NCBI GenBank assembly: GCA_030043395.1
Contig: JASHXW010000525.1
Location: forward strand, 1-6,021
Origin: Streptosporangiaceae bacterium
GTDB taxonomy: Bacteria > Actinomycetota > Actinomycetes > Streptosporangiales > Streptosporangiaceae
Length of the DNA: 6,021 nt
Reading direction: 5' to 3'
Part shown: positions 1 through 4,578 of the stretch, piece by piece
Layout of the letters: each line of letters begins with the position of its first letter
Numbering within the stretch: position 1 is the first letter of the stretch
The notes under the pieces: generated by a model
Databases searched by the model: none
What the model was told of the DNA's origin: nothing
The model's input: the letters and a program-made list of their open reading frames with translations, nothing else
Made by a program: the position numbers and the translations under genes

Positions 1-536
1 GTGGCGACGGCCACGATGAGCAGGAACACGATCTCGACCCGGTAGCCGCGGATCCCCCGTGCCTCGGCGATCTCGGGAACGATCGAGGAGAGCATGAGCG
101 GCCGGTACACGATCGCGATGGCGACGACGCAGAGCATGGCGAGCAGGAAGACAGGCAGGATCTCATTAGTGCTGACGCCGAGCACCTCGCCGAAGAGCAG
201 GGAGTAGATCTCCGGCTCGTACTCGGTGGTCTGGCTGAGGAAGGCGGCTCCGAGCGCCAGCATCATGACCAGGGCGAGGGCCGTCACGACGTCGTGCCGC
301 CCGCGGCGCCCGAGCGCGCCGATGCCAAGCGCCCCGAGGACGGCGAACACGCCGAGGCCGATCAGGGTGCTGATCCCGAGCAGCGCGGCGGCGGCCGCGC
401 CGGCGAACGCGCCCTTGGGTATCGCGTGCGCCGGGAAGGCCGATCCGCGCAGGACGACGAAGTAGCCGACGACGCCGGCCAGCGCGGCGACGATGGTCGC
501 CGTGATCCAGGCGTTCACCATGAATGGCGCGAACAT
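1..536 (-). CDS. Second metal ABC transporter permease (ABC-3 family), C-terminus cut off by the window edge
   Basis: This is an integral membrane subunit of a zinc/manganese-type ABC importer. I read it directly from the minus strand: ATG at 536-534 and no stop through position 1, giving 178 complete codons of a protein normally about 270-300 residues long. The start has a purine-rich AGGAG about 4-5 bases upstream. Visible family features are an early hydrophobic helix, then VVLRGSAFPAHA (27-38), the SLLFGEVLGV block (112-121) and the cytoplasmic coupling-type motif PEIAEARGI (154-162), all characteristic of ABC-3 (ZnuB/MntB/TroC) permeases, with several hydrophobic helices between. It lies 40 bp downstream of another ABC-3 permease and is presumably in the same operon, so the importer may use two non-identical permeases. 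The metal cannot be told from the permease. A later in-frame ATG at 521 is possible but would remove conserved N-terminal residues. Confidence 0.9.
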   Translation of the reverse strand, partial: MFAPFMVNAWITATIVAALAGVVGYFVVLRGSAFPAHAIPKGAFAGAAAAALLGISTLIGLGVFAVLGALGIGALGRRGRHDVVTALALVMMLALGAAFLSQTTEYEPEIYSLLFGEVLGVSTNEILPVFLLAMLCVVAIAIVYRPLMLSSIVPEIAEARGIRGYRVEIVFLLIVAVA

Positions 537-576
537 AACTCTCCTCGCCTGCCGTCCGGCATCGCCTGGTCGCCGC

Positions 577-1455
577 TCATGCGGAGGCCCTGCCCGGCGC
601 GCGGCTGGCGCGCAGCCCGGAGGCGAGATATCCAGCGAAGATGACGGCGACGATGAAGAAGCTCACCGGCAGGCTCTGATGCGACGCCTCCCAGTAGTAG
701 GAGTCGTAGGCCAGCAGGATCCCTAGCCAGGTGGCTGCGACGCCGAACAGGCAGGCCATGACCAGGGCACGCGACACGGTACTGGTCACCCGGAGCGCGG
801 TCGCGGCGGGCCCGATCAGGAGCGCGGTCGACAAGATCGCGCCGATGGCCAGCGAGGACAGTCCCACGGAGACGGCCAGGGCCAGCATGTAGGCCAGGCC
901 GACCAGCCTGACCCGCACGCCTCGCGCGACCGCGATGTCAGGGCTGACGGTGGCCAGCAGCAGCGGGCGGCAGATCACGGCGAGGCTGGCCAGCGCGACA
1001 GTGCCGAGGACCGCGACGGCGACTGTCGTGCTGGTCGTGGTGGTGAAGATCGAGCCGAACAAGATCTGCTGGGTGGCGCCGGTCGTCGCGGTCGTGACCG
1101 AGGTCAGGTACAAGAACAGGGCCGACAGCCCGATGGCCGCGCCGAGCACGATGCCGGTTGCCAGGTCCCGTCCGCGGACCCGCTGGACGCCGATCATGTT
1201 CATCGCGCCAGCGCCGAGCATGCCCAGGCCGACGAAGCCGACGACCGGGGTGAGCCCGATCAGCAGCGCGCCCGAGCCGCCGGCCGCGGACACGTCGCCG
1301 AGTGAGTGCCCGGCAAAGGACTGGCCGCGCATGACGGTGAAGACGCCAGTGATCGCTGAGACGATCGCCACCACGCCGCCGATCGTCAGCGCGATCTGGA
1401 CCTGCTGGCTGGCGAAGAAGCCTGGCTCGAAGACCGAGCTGATCAGCCCGTGCAT
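577..1455 (-). CDS. znuB: Metal (zinc-type) ABC transporter permease, ABC-3 family
   Basis: A full-length 292-residue polytopic permease that would form the membrane channel of the importer with the ATPase and binding protein encoded just upstream. It has about eight hydrophobic segments. ABC-3 landmarks are VMRGQSFAGH (41-50), ILFGSIF (131-137), SPDIAVARGV (171-180, the loop expected to contact the ATPase) and LLIGPAATALRV (212-223). The last 15 residues are an Arg/Ala-rich cytoplasmic tail. The ATG lies 5 bp after the ATPase stop codon, which fits translational coupling; only a weak G-rich stretch precedes it. It differs clearly from the second permease downstream, so the two are paralogues rather than a recent duplication. 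The family call is firm. Zinc as substrate is inferred from the adjacent SmtB and Zur-like regulators; manganese is the main alternative. Confidence 0.93.
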   Translation of the reverse strand: MHGLISSVFEPGFFASQQVQIALTIGGVVAIVSAITGVFTVMRGQSFAGHSLGDVSAAGGSGALLIGLTPVVGFVGLGMLGAGAMNMIGVQRVRGRDLATGIVLGAAIGLSALFLYLTSVTTATTGATQQILFGSIFTTTTSTTVAVAVLGTVALASLAVICRPLLLATVSPDIAVARGVRVRLVGLAYMLALAVSVGLSSLAIGAILSTALLIGPAATALRVTSTVSRALVMACLFGVAATWLGILLAYDSYYWEASHQSLPVSFFIVAVIFAGYLASGLRASRAPGRASA

Positions 1456-1460
1456 GCCGG

Positions 1461-2321
1461 TCAGCCCGCCCCCATGCGGCTGCCGCCGATCTCGGACGGC
1501 TCGGCGGAGCCGACCGGGAGGTTGCCATCTTCCTGGCCGGCGACGACTAGGACCCGGCCCTGAACCCGCAGCACGTCGACGCGCTGCCCGTAGAGCGCGC
1601 TCAGTACGTCGGTCTGGATCACTTCGCTGGTGGGCCCGCTCGCCGCCCGGCCGTTGGCCAGGTAAACGACCTTGTCCATGACCGGAAGCAGCGGGTTCAT
1701 CTCGTGCGCCGAGAGGAGCACGGCGATCTGCTGCTCGCGGGCGATCCTGGCCAGCAGGGAGATGATCTCCTGGCCGCTGCGCAAGTCAAGGTTGGCAAGC
1801 GGCTCGTCAAGCAGCAGCAGCCTGGGGTTGCTGACCAGCGCATGCGCGATCAGCACCCGTTGCTGCTCGCCTCCGGACAGGGTGCCGACCCGGGCGTCGG
1901 CGAACCTATCGGCATCGACCGCGTGCAGCATCTGCCGGACGGCCTCGGACCGCTGCCTGGAACTCAGGCGCAGGCCGTAGCGGTGCCCGTCGATGCCTAG
2001 CGCGACCAGGTCCCTGGCCCGCATGGGCATGTCGGGGTCGAGCAGGATCTTCTGCGGCACGTAGCCGACCGGCTGGCTGTGCGGCCCCCTCGGGGTGCCG
2101 AGCAGTTTCACCTGGCCGGCCGACGGGCGCTGCAGGCCGAGTATCACGCGCAGCAGGGTGGTCTTGCCCGCTCCGTTCGGCCCGATAAGCCCGGTGAACT
2201 CCCCGGCGTGGATCGCGAAGCTGACGTCGTCCAGGATCTGCCGGCCGGCCAGCGTGACGCTGACCTGGTCTACCTCCAGGATCGGCTGATCGGGCAACCT
2301 GCTGAAGCTCTCGCTCGTCAT
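1461..2321 (-). CDS. znuC: Metal (zinc-type) ABC transporter ATP-binding protein
   Basis: A 286-residue cytoplasmic ATPase that powers metal uptake through the ABC-3 permeases. All nucleotide-binding motifs are intact: Walker A GPNGAGKT (47-54), Q-loop Gln90, signature LSGGEQQR (148-155), Walker B LLLLDEP (168-174), D-loop LANLD (175-179) and the H-loop His206 in SAHEM. The C-terminal part after about residue 240 (LYGQRVDVLRVQGRVLVV) is the extension common in zinc/manganese ATPases, followed by a short low-complexity tail. I chose ATG 2321, 10 bp after the binding-protein stop codon. The reading frame stays open upstream to 2459, but that part only overlaps the end of the binding-protein gene and encodes Arg/Pro-rich sequence with no family similarity. 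No clear ribosome site precedes the start, so coupling to the upstream gene is likely. Confidence 0.95.
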   Translation of the reverse strand: MTSESFSRLPDQPILEVDQVSVTLAGRQILDDVSFAIHAGEFTGLIGPNGAGKTTLLRVILGLQRPSAGQVKLLGTPRGPHSQPVGYVPQKILLDPDMPMRARDLVALGIDGHRYGLRLSSRQRSEAVRQMLHAVDADRFADARVGTLSGGEQQRVLIAHALVSNPRLLLLDEPLANLDLRSGQEIISLLARIAREQQIAVLLSAHEMNPLLPVMDKVVYLANGRAASGPTSEVIQTDVLSALYGQRVDVLRVQGRVLVVAGQEDGNLPVGSAEPSEIGGSRMGAG

Positions 2322-2331
2322 CGTGGCGACA

Positions 2332-3288
2332 TTACAGCTTCTGGGTCGAGATCTTGCTGGCCACCGCCTTCTGGATGGCCATGGTCTCGGCCAGCATCCA
2401 GCCCTGGTAGTCGTAGCCGGTCGGCATCGTCTCGTACACGCCCACCACCGGCACGCCATCCTTCAGCGCGTTCAGCCGGATCGAGGTGGTCAGCGCGTCC
2501 ACGACCTGCTGGTTATAGGCGAAGAGCTTGACCTGGTGCTTGCTGAAGAATCCGTTCTCGAGGGCGATGTCCTGCGGAGACGGGTCGACGCCGTTCATGA
2601 TGTCGGCCTGGAAGGTGAACGGCGTGAGGTTGCGGATGCCCATTGCCGTGAGCAGGTAGTCGGCGACTGGCTCGGTGGTCGCCGCGGTGGTCCCCGGATA
2701 CGTGGCCTTGAAGTGGGCGATCGCCGCCAGCCAGGGCTTGAGTGAGTTGTCGAACGCCTTCAGCCGGGCGTGGAAGTACGCGGCGTGCTTCGGATCGAGC
2801 GCTGACAGGTCCTTGGTCATGACCGCCGCCGTCGCCGGCATGGTGCGCGGGTCGTACCACAGGTGCGGGTTTGGCGTGTTTGCAGGGAGCCCCAGCACGT
2901 CCTGGACGACGATCACCTTGCGGTTGCTGTTCGGCGAAGCTGACTCGATCTTGTTGATCCACGAGTCGTAACCAACGCCGTTCTGGACGATGAGCTGCGC
3001 CGAGCTCACCTCACTGGCTACCTGCGGACTGGCCTCGAAGGTATGCGGGTCGGTGTTCGGGTTCTCCAGGATGGCCGTGACGTGGACGTATCGGCCCCCG
3101 ATCTGGCTCAGTACGTTCGCGTACTGGCTCTCGGCCCCGATCGCGTTGATGACGCCGGGCTTATTGCCGCCGCTCCCTGACGAGCAGGCAGTGGCCAGCA
3201 GCGTCAGCGCGCATGCGGCGCCCGCCAGCGCGGCGAAGCGGCGGATGAGAGGCGAGCGGCCCGGTGACCTACGGCGGGATGGCGTCAT
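2332..3288 (-). CDS. znuA: Metal ABC transporter substrate-binding lipoprotein (ZnuA/TroA family)
   Basis: A 318-residue extracytoplasmic metal-binding lipoprotein, first gene of the importer operon. The N-terminus is Arg-rich, then a hydrophobic stretch (about 18-33) ending in LATAC, with Cys35 as the likely lipidated residue, followed by a Ser/Gly-rich linker. Cluster A-I (PF01297) landmarks are DPHTFEASP with His82, NPHLWYDP with His142 and TTEPVADYLL with Glu206. These match the His, His, Glu/His ligands of the family. The fourth ligand, usually an Asp, is not obvious; the corresponding region reads FAYNQQVVD (256-264). The stretch before His142 is short and has no His/Asp-rich loop. The ATG lies 6 bases after a -10 like element, so the mRNA is probably leaderless; no Shine-Dalgarno is present. 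Zinc is inferred from the neighbouring regulators. Confidence 0.94.
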   Translation of the reverse strand: MTPSRRRSPGRSPLIRRFAALAGAACALTLLATACSSGSGGNKPGVINAIGAESQYANVLSQIGGRYVHVTAILENPNTDPHTFEASPQVASEVSSAQLIVQNGVGYDSWINKIESASPNSNRKVIVVQDVLGLPANTPNPHLWYDPRTMPATAAVMTKDLSALDPKHAAYFHARLKAFDNSLKPWLAAIAHFKATYPGTTAATTEPVADYLLTAMGIRNLTPFTFQADIMNGVDPSPQDIALENGFFSKHQVKLFAYNQQVVDALTTSIRLNALKDGVPVVGVYETMPTGYDYQGWMLAETMAIQKAVASKISTQKL

Positions 3289-3294
3289 GAGACA

Positions 3295-3324
3295 AAGATA
3301 GTCTGAGACTGAGTCTCATTTCAA
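3295..3324 (-). promoter_or_regulatory. Promoter of the metal importer operon
   Basis: Read on the minus strand, TTGAAA (3324-3319) is a good -35 and TATCTT (3300-3295) a TANNNT-type -10, separated by 18 bp. The transcription start expected about 7 bases after the -10 falls on the A of the znuA start codon at 3288, which predicts a leaderless transcript. The whole spacer is filled by a palindromic operator. This is prediction from sequence only. Confidence 0.6.
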
Positions 3325-3338
3325 GTCTCAGACTGAGA
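3300..3338. repeat. Nested inverted repeats in the znuA promoter
   Basis: Several overlapping palindromes share the element TGAGACT/AGTCTCA. AGTCTGAGACT (3300-3310) and AGTCTCAGACT (3324-3334) are exact inverted copies, each also symmetric about its central base. A third palindrome, TCTCAGACTGAGA, occupies 3326-3338, just upstream of the -35. The layout suggests two adjacent operators, one in the promoter spacer and one upstream of the -35, permitting cooperative binding of two repressor dimers. Confidence 0.65.
3304..3318. promoter_or_regulatory. 7-1-7 inverted repeat, probable Zur/Fur-family box
   Basis: TGAGACTGAGTCTCA is a perfect 7-1-7 palindrome centred on G3311. It has the TGA...TCA ends and overall 15-bp geometry of Fur-family boxes; against an actinobacterial-type Zur box TGAAAATnATTTTCA, 10 of the 14 arm positions agree. 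It lies entirely between the -35 and -10 of the importer promoter, where a bound repressor would block RNA polymerase. The Fur-family regulator encoded at 4123-4572 is the natural candidate to bind it. The exact binder is inferred. Confidence 0.6.
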
Positions 3339-3342
3339 TCCG

Positions 3343-3358
3343 GCCAGGATCACCTGGC
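3343..3358. repeat. Short palindrome GCCAGG-ATCA-CCTGGC
   Basis: A perfect 6-bp inverted repeat with a 4-base centre, located between the two divergent promoters and separate from the TGAGACT-type repeats. It could be a binding site for another regulator or a small hairpin. There is no following T-tract, so a terminator is unlikely. No function can be assigned from sequence. Confidence 0.35.
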
Positions 3359-3392
3359 TTGGCCACGCGCCGCCGCTCCCGCTCTGACCGTC

Positions 3393-3427
3393 TTGCATAA
3401 ACGAATCAGCATGTGTTTATATATCTA
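3393..3427 (+). promoter_or_regulatory. Candidate promoter and auto-operator of the smtB-like operon
   Basis: A local AT-rich island in otherwise GC-rich DNA. TTGCAT (3393-3398) resembles a -35, and the TATATA stretch starting at 3418 resembles a -10, with a long 19-bp spacer. ATAAAC (3397-3402) and GTTTAT (3415-3420) form an inverted repeat spanning 24 bp, close in size to ArsR/SmtB operators. If this promoter is correct, transcription would begin near 3429-3431, at the in-frame GTG, and the ATG at 3411 would not be used. A weaker reading with a -10 at CATAAA (3396-3401) would instead give a near-leaderless ATG 3411. These alternatives cannot be separated here. Confidence 0.4.
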
Positions 3428-3722
3428 CGTGTCGCCGCAGGTGAAGGCCTTCGAGGCCGCCGGGGAGCTGCTGAAGGTGCTGGCCGCCCCGTCGCGGCTG
3501 GCTATCATGACCGAGCTGGCCGAGCGACCGAGGTGCGTGCACGAGCTGGTCGACAAGCTAGCACTGAGTCAGCCACTGGTCTCCCAGCACCTGCGGGTGC
3601 TGCGTGGCGCGCGGCTGGTCGGGGTAGAACGGCTCGGGCGAGAGGCGGTGTACTCCCTGGCAGATCAGCATGTCGCGCGCATCGTCGCGGACGCCGTCCA
3701 GCACAGCAAGGAGGAAGCGTGA
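3411..3722 (+). CDS. smtB: ArsR/SmtB-family zinc-responsive repressor
   Basis: A 103-residue winged-helix DNA-binding repressor that should leave DNA when it binds zinc. The core (about 15-84) includes ELLKVLAAPSRLAI, the recognition region SQPLVSQHLRVLRGARLV (53-70) and the wing up to YSLAD. The C-terminal helix has Asp85, His87, His98 and Glu101, the exact D-x-H...H-x-x-E spacing of the alpha-5 zinc site of SmtB, which strongly suggests zinc sensing. Cys42 in RPRCVHEL lies in the region of the alpha-3 metal site of other members. The start is uncertain: ATG 3411, GTG 3429 (97 residues) and TTG 3393 (109 residues) are all in frame and none has a Shine-Dalgarno; residues before about 10 are not conserved in the family. 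Its stop overlaps the next start (TGATG), so the two genes are coupled. The first gene of an smtB, His-rich, zur operon, comparable with mycobacterial smtB-zur. Confidence 0.93.
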   Translation: MCLYIYVSPQVKAFEAAGELLKVLAAPSRLAIMTELAERPRCVHELVDKLALSQPLVSQHLRVLRGARLVGVERLGREAVYSLADQHVARIVADAVQHSKEEA

Positions 3723-4012
3723 TGACGGACCACGATGTCCATGCCGCTCACCCGCACGAGCACGGCCCTGACTGCGGTCACGCCAGCGTCGAGCGAGAAG
3801 GCCATGTCGACTACGTCCATGACGGCCATGCCCACACGCCGCATGAAGACCACTACGACGAGCACCCCGTGCCGCACCTGGCGCACGCTCGCCACCAGCA
3901 TGCCCACCATGACGGCTGCGGTCATAGCGCCGTCGAGCACGGCGACCACGTGGACTACGCGCATGACGGTCACCTCCACGCGAGCCACGGCGACCACTAT
4001 GACGAGCACTGA
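3722..4012 (+). CDS. Histidine-rich, internally duplicated small metal-binding protein
   Basis: A 96-residue protein with 28 His (about 29%), 13 Asp and two Cys, and no signal peptide or membrane segment, so it is probably cytoplasmic. It consists of a short His-rich head, then two 37-residue repeats (12-48 and 60-96) identical at 23 of 37 positions, joined by an 11-residue linker. Each repeat has the order CGH, HVDY, HDGH-x-H, then DHYDEH. Such density of His and acidic residues implies binding of several zinc ions (or nickel, copper or cobalt). A storage, buffering or metallochaperone role is inference. Translation is well supported: a strong AAGGAGG (3708-3714) lies 7 bases before the ATG, which overlaps the smtB stop. 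A GTG directly before the ATG is also in frame. Placement between two zinc sensors supports a zinc role. Single-unit His-rich proteins with a similar HVDY-HDGH-DEH pattern are, to my recollection, known as uncharacterised proteins; I cannot name the family firmly. Confidence 0.85.
   Translation: MTDHDVHAAHPHEHGPDCGHASVEREGHVDYVHDGHAHTPHEDHYDEHPVPHLAHARHQHAHHDGCGHSAVEHGDHVDYAHDGHLHASHGDHYDEH
3755..4009 (+). repeat. Two-copy 111-bp coding repeat inside the His-rich gene
   Basis: Bases 3755-3865 and 3899-4009 encode the two 37-residue repeats, which align without gaps and share 23 residues. The conserved positions are almost all His, Asp, Cys, Gly, Tyr and Glu, as expected if metal ligands are retained after an intragenic duplication. 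The 33-bp linker between them is also His-rich. Confidence 0.85.
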
Positions 4013-4072
4013 CGTTGCGACGAGCACTGACGTCATGACTGGCACTGACTTTACGACTAGCACTGAGATCCA
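4001..4072 (+). repeat. Four-copy degenerate 18-bp tandem repeat across the stop codon of the His-rich gene
   Basis: Units start at 4001, 4019, 4037 and 4055. Each opens with GAC, then an NNG/TAG-like triplet, then GCACTGA-type sequence; units 1 and 2 are identical over their first 15 bases (GACGAGCACTGACGT) and units 3 and 4 are more diverged. Unit 1 contains the last codons (Asp-Glu-His) and the TGA stop of the His-rich gene, and the TGA is kept in phase in all four units. The array continues into the untranslated gap before the Fur-family gene. It looks like slippage expansion of a gene end. No spacers are present, so it is not a CRISPR array. Confidence 0.8.
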
Positions 4073-4122
4073 GGTCGCCTCCGCGCTTGCGGTGCCGCGG
4101 CCGGAGTAGGGCGAGGAGAGCG

Positions 4123-4572
4123 ATGTCGGCCCAGGAGATCGGCGGTGACATGCACACCGAGGTCGAGCGGCGGCTGCGCCGAATCGACCAGCGTTACACC
4201 GCCGGCCGCCGCGCGATCGTCGACCTGCTGGTTACGGCCGGCCATCCGGTCAGCATCGGCGACATCGCCGAGCGGCTGCCTGACCTGCCGCGTAGCTCGG
4301 CCTACCGGCACCTGGTGGACCTGCACGCGGCAGGCCTGGTCCGCAGGGTCAGCGCGCATGACGAGTACACCAGGTTCGAGCTAGCCGAGGACCTGACCGA
4401 GCACCACCATCACCTGCTCTGCGTGAGCTGCGGCAAGGTCATCGATGTCACGCCGCCCGAAGGATTCGAGAAGCAGACCGCGGCCGCGATCAGCGAGCTC
4501 GCCGCCGCCGAGGGATTCGAGCCGCACAGTCACAGCCTCGACGTGCTCGGACTGTGCGCGAACTGCCGGTGA
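4123..4572 (+). CDS. zur: Fur-family metalloregulator, probable zinc uptake repressor Zur
   Basis: A 149-residue transcriptional repressor that should bind DNA when loaded with metal. The N-terminal winged helix covers about 12-85, with RSSAYRHLVDLHAAGLV (57-73) as recognition helix and following wing. The dimerisation domain has HHHH (94-97), the CVSCG pair Cys100/Cys103 and CANC with Cys145/Cys148, the four-Cys structural zinc site of the family, plus His135 and His137. The Cys that precedes the His run in mycobacterial and Streptomyces Zur (YRRCS) is absent; the sequence reads FELAEDLTEHHHH, so the sensory site may differ. I chose ATG 4123 because AGGAGAG ends 2 bases before it; ATG 4150 is an alternative. 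It is the third gene of the smtB operon, 110 bp after the His-rich gene. Fur family is firm; Zur rather than Fur, Mur or Nur rests on context and the box in the importer promoter. Confidence 0.93.
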   Translation: MSAQEIGGDMHTEVERRLRRIDQRYTAGRRAIVDLLVTAGHPVSIGDIAERLPDLPRSSAYRHLVDLHAAGLVRRVSAHDEYTRFELAEDLTEHHHHLLCVSCGKVIDVTPPEGFEKQTAAAISELAAAEGFEPHSHSLDVLGLCANCR

Positions 4573-4578
4573 AGCTGC

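Noticed and set aside
2322..2459. Upstream extension of the ATPase reading frame by 46 residues
   Set aside because: It overlaps the 3' end of the binding-protein gene, encodes Arg/Pro/Trp-rich sequence with no family similarity, and the ATPase homology begins right after ATG 2321.
4028..4035. TGACGTCA palindrome
   Set aside because: It arises at the junction of two 18-bp repeat units and is only 8 bp; no reason to call it an operator.
3665..4063. Minus-strand Val/Met-rich frame opposite the His-rich gene
   Set aside because: It is the complement of repeated GAC/CAC/ATG codons (giving GTC/GTG/CAT), so its hydrophobic look is an artefact.
4001..4072. CRISPR-like array
   Set aside because: The 18-bp units are directly adjacent without spacers and too short for CRISPR repeats.
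4063..4072. ACTGAGATCC shared with the znuA promoter region (3332-3341) as a possible second regulator site
   Set aside because: Only a 10-base match without the palindromic context; here it is part of the degenerate tandem repeat.
3735..4109. Thr/Ser-rich 124-residue open frame on the plus strand overlapping the His-rich gene
   Set aside because: It is the shifted frame of His/Asp codons, has no ribosome site at its start, and the His-rich frame has a strong one. A frameshift that joins the two frames was considered, but no slippery site was seen.
4573..4578. Terminator between the convergent Fur-family and CbbX-like genes
   Set aside because: The gap is only 6 bp and no stem with a T-tract is visible in or around it.
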